DNA of 64,000 bases from Cellulomonas composti (lineage in GTDB: Bacteria; Actinomycetota; Actinomycetes; Actinomycetales; Cellulomonadaceae). Where the stretch lies: assembly GCF_007990245.1 (NCBI RefSeq), contig NZ_BJWG01000001.1, positions 62,001 to 126,000 on the forward strand. Direction: 5' to 3'. A model generated the notes under the pieces. That model was given only the letters and a program-made list of their open reading frames with translations. It searched no databases and was not told where the DNA came from. Shown one piece after another: positions 17,141 to 25,269 of the stretch. The position numbers and the translations under genes were made by a program. The first letter of the stretch is position 1; each line of letters starts with the position of its first letter.

Positions 17141-18736
17141 TCAGCCGCCCAGCACCGACTCCGCGGCCTCGTTGGGGGTCGGGTCGGGCTGGCGTCGCAT
17201 CCGCAGCGCGCCGACGACGCCCGCGAGACCGGCCAGCAGCGGCACCAGGAGGGCGATCTGCAGCGCACGCGGGCGGACCTCGGTGTTGATCCGCATGATC
17301 TCGGCACTGACGTCGGCCGGCTCGTCGGCCAGCAGGGTCTGGAGCTGCGCGTCGCTCATCAGCTGGGCGTCCTCCTTGAGGACGCTCGCGACATGCGCCT
17401 TGTCGTCGGGCGGGAGCACGTCGCTCGCCTGCGTCTGGGTGGTGAAGCCGGAGACGACGGCGGCCAGCATCACGGCACCCGCCAGCGCGAGGCCGAACGA
17501 CAGCCCGAACGAGCCGGTCGCGGAGTTGACGCCGGCCGCCTCGCTCACGCGCTCCTGGCTGACGGGCGAGAGCGTGTAGTTGTTGAGCTGCGAGACGAGC
17601 AGTCCGAGCCCGCTGCCCGCGATCACCAGCGGCACCGCGAGCCACCAGCCGGCGGTGGCGCGCGGCACGATCGGGAGCAACGCGCCCACTCCGACGACGA
17701 GCAGCGAGAACCCGGTGAGGACCACCGTTGCCGGGCGGCGGCGTCCGGCGCGCTTCCCGGCGAGCAGCGCCGCCGCGAACATGCTCAGCGACAGCGGCGC
17801 GAGCGAGAGGCCCGCGAGCATCGCGTTGTAGCCGAGCACCATCTGCAGGAAGATCGGCAGCGAGATCATCGCGCCGCCCAGCGCGATCTGCTGGAGCATC
17901 TGCTGCGTCACGCCGAGCCGGAACAGCGGCGAGCGGAACAGGTCCGGGTCGATCAGCGTCGCGCGTGCGCGGCGGTGGCGCACGACGAGCCAGCGGGCGA
18001 GCCCGAGGAGCGCGCCGACACCCAGCACGATCAGTGCCGCGACGGACTCCCCGCCCTCCTGCCAGACGAGGACGCCGAGCACCACGCCACCCATGCCGAC
18101 CACGGACAGCGCCGCCCCGAACAGGTCGATCGAGCGTTCGCCGACGTACGGTGCATCCTTGACGAGCCCGGCACCCGAGAGCACGACGAGGATCACGACC
18201 GCCTCGAGACCGAACGCGACGCGCCATGACAGGTACGTCGTGATGAAGCCGCCGACGAGCGGACCGACGGCCGCCGCGATCGACGCCGCCGCGCCGACCA
18301 GCGCGTAGACGCGCTTGCGGACAGGCCCGGGGAAGTTGCCGTGGATGAGGGACTGCATCGCGGGCAGCAGCAGCGCGGCGCCGAGCCCGCCGACCACGGC
18401 CCAGCAGATGACCACGATCGTCAGCCCTTGCGCGACGGTCATCGCGAGGGCGCCGACGAGGTAGCCGCACAGACCCAGGAGGTAGGCGCGCTTGCGGCCG
18501 AACAGGTCGCCGATCTTGCTGCCGATGAGGATGAACGCGGCCGAGACGAGCGCCTCGAGGGCGATCGCCGTCTGCACGCCGCTCACGGTCGTCCCGATGT
18601 CGTGCACGACGGCCGAGATCGAGACGTTCATGATCGACGTGTCGACGACGAGCACGAACATCGCCATCGCGAGCAGGATCGCGAGCCGACGCTGCGGCCC
18701 GGCGATCGTCGTCGAGTCGCCCGTGTCGGTGCTCAT
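17141..18736 (-). CDS. MFS drug exporter, DHA2 (EmrB/QacA) family
   Basis: 531 residues with about 14 membrane helices, typical of DHA2. Motif A is GSKIGDLFGRKRAYLLG; helix 1 carries MFVLVVDTSIMNVSISAVVHDI, and motif C is VGPLVGGFITTYLSWRVAF. A periplasmic-side loop near residues 430-490 (ASDVLPPDDKAHVASVLKEDAQL) precedes the last helix. Such pumps export cationic drugs or lipophilic compounds with the proton gradient. The start ATG is 10 nt after the ATPase stop, and GAGGGG overlaps the intercistronic gap, so translation is probably coupled to the ATPase. Confidence 0.88.
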   Translation of the reverse strand: MSTDTGDSTTIAGPQRRLAILLAMAMFVLVVDTSIMNVSISAVVHDIGTTVSGVQTAIALEALVSAAFILIGSKIGDLFGRKRAYLLGLCGYLVGALAMTVAQGLTIVVICWAVVGGLGAALLLPAMQSLIHGNFPGPVRKRVYALVGAAASIAAAVGPLVGGFITTYLSWRVAFGLEAVVILVVLSGAGLVKDAPYVGERSIDLFGAALSVVGMGGVVLGVLVWQEGGESVAALIVLGVGALLGLARWLVVRHRRARATLIDPDLFRSPLFRLGVTQQMLQQIALGGAMISLPIFLQMVLGYNAMLAGLSLAPLSLSMFAAALLAGKRAGRRRPATVVLTGFSLLVVGVGALLPIVPRATAGWWLAVPLVIAGSGLGLLVSQLNNYTLSPVSQERVSEAAGVNSATGSFGLSFGLALAGAVMLAAVVSGFTTQTQASDVLPPDDKAHVASVLKEDAQLMSDAQLQTLLADEPADVSAEIMRINTEVRPRALQIALLVPLLAGLAGVVGALRMRRQPDPTPNEAAESVLGG

Positions 18737-18746
18737 CGTGCGCCCC

Positions 18747-21461
18747 TCACGCCTCGGCGCGACGACGGGTCGCGAACCGCATGATCGCCTTGCCGATCTC
18801 GGCGATCACGAGGTACGCGAGCGTGATCAGCAGGCACGCGCGCCACTGCTCGCCGCTGAGCTCGGTGGTCCCGAAGATCCGCTGCAGCCCGCCCAGCGTC
18901 GTCACGAGGAAGGTCAGGCCGATGCAGATGAGCATGAGCATGACGAACCGGCCGTTCTTCAGCGTGTCGCTGGAGAAGATGCTCGCGAGCGGGTCGCGCC
19001 ACTGCATCGCGACGACGACGTGCATGAGCGACATGGCCGTCAGGCCCATGGTCGTGGCGACCGTGAGGTCGTAGCGGTCCTCGCCCCACGCGACGACGAG
19101 CAGCGTGCCGACCGAGATGAGCACGCCGCCGATGGCGAGCCGCGCGCCGAGCGAGCGGCCGATCACCGGTTCCTCGGGCGAGCGCGGCTTGCGCAGCATG
19201 AGGCCGGCGGTCGCGGCGTCGAAGCCGAGGCCGATCGCGAGCAGCACGTCGATCGCGAAGTTGATCCACAGGATCTGCAGCGGCGTCAGCGGCGTGCCGT
19301 TCGCGACCGTGAAGACGCCCGCGCCCACGAACGTGAGGATGAACGCGGTGAGCACGACCATCTGGAAGCGGATGTACTTCATCAGGTTGTCGTAGAGCCC
19401 GCGGCCACCCTCGACGGCCGCGACGATCGTCGCGAAGTTGTCGTCCGTGAGGATCATCTCGGCCGCGTCCTTGGTGACCTCGGTGCCCGTGATGCCCATC
19501 GCGACGCCGATGTCGGCGCGGGTCAGTGCCGGCGCGTCGTTCACGCCGTCACCGGTCATCGCGACGATCTCGCCGCGCCGCTTGAGCACGTCGACGAGCC
19601 GGACCTTGTCCTCCGGGGCGACGCGCGCGACGACGCCGATCTCGTCGATCTCGGCCTCGAGCTGCGCGTCGGGCATCGCGGCGAACTCCGCGCCGGTCAG
19701 CGCACGGCCCTCGATGCCGAGCTGCTGCGCGATCGCCGCGGCGGTCGTCGCGTGGTCGCCCGTGATCATCCGCACGCGGATGCCTGCCTCGCGGCACTCG
19801 GCGATGGCCGCGGCGGCCTCGCGCCGGGGCGGGTCGACGATGCCGACGAGCGCGAGGATCTCGAGGCCCTGGACCAGCGCGAGCAGCTCGTCGGGCCCGG
19901 CGTCCACGAGGTCCGCGGCCGCGACGTCGCGCTGCGCGACCGCGAGGACACGCATGCCCTCGGCGGCGAGCAGGTCGTTCTCCTCGAGGACCTTCGCGCG
20001 GTCGCCGTCCTCGAGGACCGTGGCGAGACCGCCGTCGGCCCGCGCGTGGGTCGAGCGGGCGAGCAGCACGTCCGGCGCGCCCTTGACGTAGCACCGCACG
20101 CCGCCGTCGATCTCGTGGAACGTCGCCATCAGCTTGTACTCGGCGTCGAACGGCACCTCGGCGATGCGCGGGAACGTGCGTCGCGTCTCCTCGACGTCGA
20201 GTCCCGCCTTGGCGGCGAGCACGACGAGCGCGCCCTCCGTCGGGTCGCCGACGCATGCGCCGTCGCGGACCACCGCGTCGCTCGCGAGCGCCATGGGCAG
20301 CGCGAACGGTTCGAGCGGGAGGTCGCCGGTGCCCGCGACCGTCATGATCCGGCCGACCGTCGAGTAGCCCTCGCCGTCCACGGACAGGCGGTGTCCGGCG
20401 ACGACCATGCGGCGCGCGGTCATCTGGTTGAGCGTCAGGGTGCCGGTCTTGTCGGAGCAGATCGCCGAGGTCGAGCCCAGCGTCTCGACCGACTTGAGCC
20501 GCTTGACGATCGCGCCCTTCTCGGCGAGCTGGCGCGTGCCGAGCGAGAGCAGCATCGTGACGACCGCGGGCAGGCCGGTCGGGATCGCGGCGATCGCGAG
20601 GCTGATGCCCACGACGAACAGCTCGTCGAACTCCTGGCCGCGGGCGAGCCCGAGCGCGACGATCGCGACCAGCGCGATCGCGGCCATCGTCGTGATGAGG
20701 ATCGTGATCCGGTCGAGCTGTTTGGTGAGCGGCGTCTTGTCCTGCTCGACGCCGGTGAGCATCCCGGAGATGCGCCCGACCTCGGTCGACATGCCCGTCG
20801 CGGTGACGACCATCTCGCCGCGACCGCGGGTGACCTGCGAGTTCATGTACGCCATGTCGACCCGGTCGCCCAGCGGGACGTCCTCACCGGGCACCGCGCC
20901 GATCGACTTGGGCACCGGCGCGCTCTCGCCCGTCAGGCCCGACTCCTCGATCTCGAGCGCCGCCGCGACGAGGATGCGGCCGTCCGCCGGCACCTTGTCG
21001 CCCGCCTCGAACCCCACGATGTCGCCGGGCACGAGCTCCTCGGCCGGGACGATCACCTGCTGGCCGTCGCGCCGCACGCGCGCGTTCATGACGAGCATCT
21101 GGCGCAGCGAGGCGACGCTCTCGGCGGCCTTGCCCTCCTGGTGCAGGCCCATCAGCGCGTTGAGCACCGTCAGGCCCAGCACGACGACGCCCGTCGTCAT
21201 GTCCTGGAGCGCGATGATGCTGACGAGCGCCGCACCGACGAGGACGAGCTGCATGAGGTCCTTGTACTGGCGCGCGAACGCCTGCCACGCCGGCTCCTTC
21301 GCCTCCTCGGCGAGGGCGTTCGGTCCGTAGCGGGCGCGCCGCTCGGCCACCTGCTCGGACGTGAGGCCGAGCGCGGGGTCCACGCCGAGTTCGCCGCACA
21401 CCTGCTCGGCGGCTACGGCGTGCGGGCGGACGGCGACGCGGGAAGCCGTGGGTGTGGTCAT
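18747..21461 (-). CDS. P-type cation-transporting ATPase, P2 (Ca2+/Na+-type)
   Basis: 904 residues with all P-type landmarks: actuator SGLTGESAPV, phosphorylation site SDKTGTLT (D337), PEGL-like helix motif AIPTGLPAVV, nucleotide-domain KGAPDVLL, and hinge MTGDGVNDAPALTRADIG. The ten-helix layout and N-terminal cation-ATPase domain are those of P2A/P2B pumps related to SERCA and mycobacterial CtpF. Transport of Ca2+ is likely; Na+ or K+ is possible. The ATG at 21461 follows GGAGAAGGAG. It is first in the apparent operon with two MFS genes. An operator candidate lies exactly 55 nt upstream, which fits co-control with the LuxR block. Confidence 0.93.
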   Translation of the reverse strand: MTTPTASRVAVRPHAVAAEQVCGELGVDPALGLTSEQVAERRARYGPNALAEEAKEPAWQAFARQYKDLMQLVLVGAALVSIIALQDMTTGVVVLGLTVLNALMGLHQEGKAAESVASLRQMLVMNARVRRDGQQVIVPAEELVPGDIVGFEAGDKVPADGRILVAAALEIEESGLTGESAPVPKSIGAVPGEDVPLGDRVDMAYMNSQVTRGRGEMVVTATGMSTEVGRISGMLTGVEQDKTPLTKQLDRITILITTMAAIALVAIVALGLARGQEFDELFVVGISLAIAAIPTGLPAVVTMLLSLGTRQLAEKGAIVKRLKSVETLGSTSAICSDKTGTLTLNQMTARRMVVAGHRLSVDGEGYSTVGRIMTVAGTGDLPLEPFALPMALASDAVVRDGACVGDPTEGALVVLAAKAGLDVEETRRTFPRIAEVPFDAEYKLMATFHEIDGGVRCYVKGAPDVLLARSTHARADGGLATVLEDGDRAKVLEENDLLAAEGMRVLAVAQRDVAAADLVDAGPDELLALVQGLEILALVGIVDPPRREAAAAIAECREAGIRVRMITGDHATTAAAIAQQLGIEGRALTGAEFAAMPDAQLEAEIDEIGVVARVAPEDKVRLVDVLKRRGEIVAMTGDGVNDAPALTRADIGVAMGITGTEVTKDAAEMILTDDNFATIVAAVEGGRGLYDNLMKYIRFQMVVLTAFILTFVGAGVFTVANGTPLTPLQILWINFAIDVLLAIGLGFDAATAGLMLRKPRSPEEPVIGRSLGARLAIGGVLISVGTLLVVAWGEDRYDLTVATTMGLTAMSLMHVVVAMQWRDPLASIFSSDTLKNGRFVMLMLICIGLTFLVTTLGGLQRIFGTTELSGEQWRACLLITLAYLVIAEIGKAIMRFATRRRAEA

Positions 21462-21516
21462 GGCGACTCCTTCTCCATACTCCGGGCCAACTTCACAGGT
21501 GAATGGTCGCGATGCC

Positions 21517-21532
21517 TCACCCGTGGCGGGTA
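21517..21532. promoter_or_regulatory. Shared LAL-block operator candidate, site 3
   Basis: On the minus strand this reads TACCCGCCACGGGTGA, identical over 16 nt to site 4 at 22232. It ends 55 nt before the ATPase ATG, the same gap as site 2 to its gene, and lies just after the stop of the upstream membrane-protein gene, so the ATPase operon has its own control point. Confidence 0.7.
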
Positions 21533-21547
21533 CCGCGACCCGAGTCG

Positions 21548-22165
21548 TCAGTGCAGTGCGTGCTTCAGCACGATCATCGCGATGCCGAACATGCCGGTGC
21601 TGACGGTCGCGCCGACGCGGCCCCACCCGGTCAGCCCGCCCGCGCGTGACATCCGCCAGCCGACGATCAGCAGCAGCACGACGTTCACGACGAGAGCGAT
21701 GTCGACCCCGCGTTCGGTCTCGACCCCGAGCAGGGCCTCGGTGACGAGGACCCCCGCCGGGATCAGGCACGCGGCAACGAGCGGTAGCCCGTCGCTGAGC
21801 ACCATGCGGCGCTCCTGCCGCGTGAGGTCGCGGCGGTGGATCGTCCTGGCCGCGATCCAGTGCGCGTAGGACTCCGCCGCCCAGTACACGAAGAGCGTCA
21901 GCACGAGGGCGAGTGCGATGCGCCCGAGGCCGAACGACGACGGCGCGGCCGCGAGGACCGAGCCGCTGACCACGAGCCCGTACAGGTGGGACGCGCGTCG
22001 TCGGTGCAGCCGCTCGGGTGACGTCTCGTGCTCGGCCGTCGCCGTCAGGTCGCGTTGGATGTCGGCACGGACCACTTCGGGGTCGACGACCTCGTCCCGG
22101 TCCGGACCGGCCGTGGGGTGCAGCGGTGCCGGCGTCGGCGGAACTGGCCCGGGGGTGTCGGTCAC
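21548..22165 (-). CDS. Small polytopic membrane protein, unrecognised
   Basis: 205 residues from the GTG at 22165 (AGGA eight nt upstream). An N-terminal cytoplasmic stretch of about 60 residues, rich in Pro at first, leads to YGLVVSGSVLAAA. About five membrane segments follow (IALALVLTLFVYWAAESYAHW, LPLVAACLIPAGVLVTEALL, VDIALVVNVVLLLIVGW, GRVGATVSTGMFGIAMIVL). I do not recognise the family. It is divergent from the SHOCT gene at 22321, with operator site 4 between them. Confidence 0.6.
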   Translation of the reverse strand: MTDTPGPVPPTPAPLHPTAGPDRDEVVDPEVVRADIQRDLTATAEHETSPERLHRRRASHLYGLVVSGSVLAAAPSSFGLGRIALALVLTLFVYWAAESYAHWIAARTIHRRDLTRQERRMVLSDGLPLVAACLIPAGVLVTEALLGVETERGVDIALVVNVVLLLIVGWRMSRAGGLTGWGRVGATVSTGMFGIAMIVLKHALH

Positions 22166-22231
22166 CGAAGCATCCTGACACCTGACGCCGCAGGACGACA
22201 GATCACGCGACACCGTGCGCGAGAGGACGAC

Positions 22232-22247
22232 TACCCGCCACGGGTGA
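22232..22247. promoter_or_regulatory. Shared LAL-block operator candidate, site 4
   Basis: TACCCGCCACGGGTGA on the plus strand, followed by T. It ends 73 nt before the ATG at 22321, and on the other side lies 66 nt from the GTG at 22165. It is identical to site 3 across all 16 positions despite being in a different spacer. Confidence 0.7.
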
Positions 22248-22320
22248 TGGACACTGCAGTCGGGGCACGGAAGGTGATGGACTAACGGCACCCGTGCCGA
22301 TCGACGACAAGGAGAGACTG

Positions 22321-22701
22321 ATGGAGTTCTGGGACTGGTTCTGGCTCATGGTGTGGTGGTTCTGCTTCTTCGCCTACCTCATCCTGCTGTTCCAGATCAT
22401 CGGTGACCTGTTCCGCGACACCGCGACGAGCGGGTGGGCGAAGGCGTTCTGGACGATCGGCCTGATCGTCATGCCGTTCCTCATCGCGCTGATCTACATC
22501 ATCGCGCGTGGCCAGGGCATGGCCGAGCGGCAGATGAAGGACGCCGTGCGCGTGCGCAACGCGCAGGACGAGTACATCCGCGCGACCGCCGGGCCGAGCC
22601 GTTCCGCGGCGTCGGACATCGCCGAGGCGAAGTCGCTGCTCGACTCGGGCGCGATCACCGCCGACGAGTTCGCGTCGCTGAAGGCCAAGGCCCTCGCCTG
22701 A
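22321..22701 (+). CDS. PLDc_N-type membrane protein with C-terminal SHOCT domain
   Basis: 126 residues. Two membrane helices, the first strikingly aromatic (EFWDWFWLMVWWFCFFAYLI) and the second FWTIGLIVMPFLIALIYIIA, form the module also found ahead of phospholipase D nucleases (PLDc_N). A coiled linker (MAERQMKDAVRVRNAQDEYIR) and a SHOCT domain follow (IAEAKSLLDSGAITADEFASLKAKAL). The start is set by AAGGAG 8-9 nt upstream; a GTG at 22294 lacks a ribosome site. Second SHOCT protein of the block, followed by a strong terminator. Confidence 0.82.
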   Translation: MEFWDWFWLMVWWFCFFAYLILLFQIIGDLFRDTATSGWAKAFWTIGLIVMPFLIALIYIIARGQGMAERQMKDAVRVRNAQDEYIRATAGPSRSAASDIAEAKSLLDSGAITADEFASLKAKALA

Positions 22702-22710
22702 CATCTCACC

Positions 22711-22744
22711 GAAGCCCCCGGTCCCGCCTGGGACCGGGGGCTTC
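22711..22744 (+). terminator. Strong intrinsic terminator
   Basis: A perfect 15-bp stem (GAAGCCCCCGGTCCC and its complement) around a GCCT loop, 9 nt after the SHOCT gene stop. From here to 22959 I see no gene, only spacer before the convergent lipoprotein gene. Confidence 0.85.
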
Positions 22745-22959
22745 GTCGTACCCGAGCTGCGCCGAGGCCACATGGACGATCGAGCGAGAGATGATCGTGC
22801 GAGGACATGGCTACGGATCCTTGTGACCAGTCCTGCGCACGATCCCGATCCTGACCCGACGCGCGGGCGCACGGCGGTCAGGGCGGCGCCCGCCACCAGC
22901 GCCGGCGACCACAGCGCGGATGACCGTCGGCGCTGTGCACGAACGGCCCGATGCGACCG

Positions 22960-23625
22960 TCAGGCCTCGCCGGGCCCGGCGGCCTGGGCGGCCTGACGGC
23001 GCGACCGGACGACGAGCGGGATACCGACGCCGAGCCCGACGACGAGCAGCCCCAGGAGCCACCACACCCACGCGGGCGTGCCGCCCTCGTCCGTCGGCGT
23101 CGACTCGTCGGCCGAAGCGGACGGCGACGGCGTGACCTCAGGGGTCGGGGTCGGGGTGGGCGTGGGTGTCGGCGTCGGCGTAGGGGTGGGCGTCGGAGTC
23201 GGCGAGGGCGTCGGGCTGGGCGTCGGCGACGTGGTCGCCGGCGGGATCGGCGCCTCGGCGCTCTCGGTCGGCTCCGGCTCCTGCGTCGGCTCCTGCGTGG
23301 GCTCCTGCGTGGGCTCCTGCGTCGGCTCCTGCGTGGGCTCCTGCGTCGGCTCTGACGTCGGAGCCGGCGTGCCCTCCGACGTCCGGGTCGGGCGGGGTAG
23401 CGGGTTGCGGGTGCGGGTCGGCTCGGGTGACGGTTCGGCGCTCGGCGTCGGCTCGGCGCTCGGCGTCGGCCGGGGCGGGATCGAGAACGACGGCGACGGC
23501 CGCGCGGTGCGCGTGGAGTCGGGACGGTTGATCCCCTCGCCGTCGCACGACGTCACCAGCAGCCCGACGACGAGCACGCCCACCACGGCCACCCACCGGC
23601 GCACGGCCGGCCTCGTTGCACTCAC
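22960..23625 (-). CDS. Repeat-rich lipoprotein with C-terminal membrane anchor
   Basis: 221 residues. The signal peptide ends in a lipobox LLVTSC (lipid-modified C27). The mature part is almost wholly low complexity: TPSAE and PRPTRTS segments, six PTQE repeats, then a long Thr-Pro run and a Ser/Pro/Ala tract. It closes with a membrane helix (WVWWLLGLLVVGLGVGIPLVV) and a basic tail RSRRQAAQ. There is no LPXTG, so it is not a sortase substrate. It may be tethered at both ends as a wall-spanning stalk. No enzymatic domain is visible. Confidence 0.7.
   Translation of the reverse strand: MSATRPAVRRWVAVVGVLVVGLLVTSCDGEGINRPDSTRTARPSPSFSIPPRPTPSAEPTPSAEPSPEPTRTRNPLPRPTRTSEGTPAPTSEPTQEPTQEPTQEPTQEPTQEPTQEPEPTESAEAPIPPATTSPTPSPTPSPTPTPTPTPTPTPTPTPTPTPEVTPSPSASADESTPTDEGGTPAWVWWLLGLLVVGLGVGIPLVVRSRRQAAQAAGPGEA
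23276..23347. repeat. 12-bp tandem repeat, six units, inside the lipoprotein gene
   Basis: GGCTCCTGCGTS is repeated six times without interruption (plus strand), encoding the six PTQE units on the minus strand. Being a multiple of three, unit gain or loss would change protein length without frameshift. A (TP)n tract with similar short-period DNA lies at about 23140-23220. Confidence 0.85.
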
Positions 23626-23765
23626 GTCAAGCCTCCGTCAGTCTCCGACGAGAACGCTGCGGCCGGTGCCGGAACGCGTGGGCCCGACCGTACAGAGTGC
23701 AACCCTCCAGGTGGAAGTACGCCACGACACCGTGACCGACTTGGGACGGTCGACGTCGCCCGATC

Positions 23766-23801
23766 GGCCGACGTCGTCGCGGTCTCCACGAGTGTCCGGA
23801 G
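23766..23801. repeat. Left copy of tRNA-Leu 3'-end direct repeat (att-like)
   Basis: 36 bp matching 25760-25795 at 32 positions in the same orientation. The matching core includes AACGAGTGTCCGGAG with one change. In tRNA orientation the copy holds the last nine nt of tRNA-Leu (CTCCGGACA) plus 27 nt of its downstream flank. It abuts the vanW start and marks the far edge of the islet. Confidence 0.75.
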
Positions 23802-24574
23802 CGGGGCGTGTCGCCTACGTTGCGGGGGAGTGGCAGTGGCGGCGGGCCGGGGTCCCCGCACGGCTGGACCGTGCGGCATCGGACTGCTTCGAGCACGAGG
23901 TCGCGTCCCACAGCACGCCGATCTACCGCGAGCTGGCCGGTGTGGACCGTCGGCTGCAGGAGAACAAGGCGGTCAACCTTGCGATCGCCGCCACGCGGCT
24001 GGACGGCATCGTGCTGCGGCCCGGGCAGCGGATGTCGTTCTGGCGTCTGGTCGGCAGACCGAGCTACCGACGCGGGTTCAAGGACGGCTTGGTCCTGCGG
24101 CAGGGCCAGGTCGACGAGGCAGTCGGCGGCGGGCTGTGCCAGATGACCAACCTGCTGTACTGGATGACCGTGCACTCGCCGTTGACCGTGGTGGAGCGTT
24201 GGCGGCACACCTTCGACGTCTTCCCGGACAACGGCCGCACGCAACCGTTCGGCAGCGGTGCGACGTGCTCCTGGCCGGTTCTCGACCTGCAGATCGAGAA
24301 CCGCACGGCTGCGACGTTCAGGCTGTCGCTGACGGTCGAGCAGACGGACCTGGTCGGAGCGTGGACCAGCGACCAGCCGCGGTCGAACACCTACGAGGTG
24401 TACGAGGCCGAACATGTGATGACGAACGATCTGCCTGGTGTCTTCACTCGGCGCAACGTGCTGAGGCGACGGATGCTCGATCTGGCTGGCAACGAGGTGA
24501 GCGACGAGCTCGTCGCGGTCAACGAGGGCCGGCTGATGTATCAGCCGTTCCTGGAGGCCGGCGGCGCCGGATAG
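23792..24574 (+). CDS. VanW-family protein
   Basis: About 260 residues with the VanW domain: VNLAIAATRLDGIVLRPGQRMSFWRLVG, then GGGLCQMTNLLYWMTVHSPLTVVERWRH and the RTQPFGSGATCSWPVLDLQ block. VanW was named from glycopeptide-resistance clusters, but its biochemical role is unknown; no other van gene is here. The start is uncertain: GTG 23792 and GTG 23732 are both possible, neither with a good ribosome site. The region between lies largely inside the att-like repeat, so the 5' end may have been remade by recombination. Third-position GC looks lower than in the flanking genes. Confidence 0.8.
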   Translation: MSGAGRVAYVAGEWQWRRAGVPARLDRAASDCFEHEVASHSTPIYRELAGVDRRLQENKAVNLAIAATRLDGIVLRPGQRMSFWRLVGRPSYRRGFKDGLVLRQGQVDEAVGGGLCQMTNLLYWMTVHSPLTVVERWRHTFDVFPDNGRTQPFGSGATCSWPVLDLQIENRTAATFRLSLTVEQTDLVGAWTSDQPRSNTYEVYEAEHVMTNDLPGVFTRRNVLRRRMLDLAGNEVSDELVAVNEGRLMYQPFLEAGGAG

Positions 24575-24634
24575 TCGCGCATGGTCACGTCCCGCGATCC
24601 GAGCCGTCGGGGTGGCGTGCCCCCGGGGGGACTT

Positions 24635-24660
24635 GGCCGTCCGCGACACGCGGGACGGCC
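24635..24660. terminator. Hairpin between vanW and yoeB genes
   Basis: GGCCGTCCGCG pairs with CGCGGGACGGCC with a single bulged G, in the 160-nt space between the convergent genes. It probably terminates one or both. Nothing else is seen in that space. Confidence 0.55.
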
Positions 24661-24734
24661 TTCCTCGTCGGTCGGAGAACACGATCGTCACCAGGGTCGT
24701 GGCATCCACCGGCCTGGGCAGACACCGACGACTC

Positions 24735-24989
24735 TCAGTAGTGGTACCGCGCCTGGAGCACGACGACGTCCTCACCGTCCACCAGGTAGACCAGCCTGTG
24801 CTCGTCGGTGATCCGTCGCGACCACGCGCCCGGCACCCCGAACCGAAGCTGCTCCGGCTTGCCGACGCCTGCATAGGGATCGCGCAGGGCCTCGTCGAGC
24901 AACCGATTCAGACGCTTCAAGACAGCGCGGTCGGCGGTCTGCCAGTGCGTGTAGTCATCCCAGCCGTGCGACGTGAAGACAAGCCTCAC
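24735..24989 (-). CDS. yoeB: YoeB/Txe-family mRNA interferase toxin
   Basis: 84 residues with the RelE/YoeB fold: LVFTSHGWDDYTHWQTADRAVLKRLNRLLDEALRDPYAG, then GKPEQLRFGVPGAWSRRITDEHRLVYLV, and the terminal ARYHY signature of YoeB (catalytic His and Tyr). YoeB cleaves mRNA at the ribosomal A site. The GTG start overlaps the antitoxin stop (GTGA), the usual coupling. It lies in the tRNA-flanked islet and so was probably acquired horizontally. Confidence 0.93.
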   Translation of the reverse strand: MRLVFTSHGWDDYTHWQTADRAVLKRLNRLLDEALRDPYAGVGKPEQLRFGVPGAWSRRITDEHRLVYLVDGEDVVVLQARYHY

Positions 24990-25234
24990 CCGCGGTCCAG
25001 CGAGTGTTCGGCGACCGCGCCACGGCTTGCCTGCTCGGCCGCGTCGAGAAGTCGTCGCGCGTTGGCGGGCGACCGGAACAGGTACGCGGTCTCCTGCCAG
25101 GCGGCATAGTCCTCACCCGACATCAGGACCGCGGAGCCGTGCTTGGAGACGATCTCGACGGCGTCGTGGTCGTCGTTCACGCGTTCGATCAACGGGAACA
25201 GCGTCCGGCGCGCCTCGCTGGCGGTGATCGCCAT
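24986..25234 (-). CDS. yefM: YefM/Phd-family antitoxin
   Basis: 82 residues. The N-terminal DNA-binding Phd/YefM domain is MAITASEARRTLFPLIERVNDDHDAVEIVSKHGSAVLMSGEDYAAWQETAYLF; the C-terminal toxin-wrapping tail is RSPANARRLLDAAEQASRG. It neutralises YoeB and represses the operon. Start supported by AGGAGG six nt upstream. The inverted repeat at 25249-25268 lies over the promoter. Confidence 0.93.
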   Translation of the reverse strand: MAITASEARRTLFPLIERVNDDHDAVEIVSKHGSAVLMSGEDYAAWQETAYLFRSPANARRLLDAAEQASRGAVAEHSLDRG

Positions 25235-25248
25235 CTCGAACCTCCTAG

Positions 25249-25268
25249 TGGTACCGAAAAGCGTACCA
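25249..25268. promoter_or_regulatory. Inverted-repeat operator of the yefM-yoeB operon
   Basis: TGGTAC-N8-GTACCA lies 14 nt before the yefM ATG, immediately ahead of its ribosome site. Palindromic operators at this position are the rule for YefM autoregulation. The arm sequence is close to, but not identical with, the E. coli TGTACA box. Confidence 0.6.
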
Positions 25269-25269
25269 G

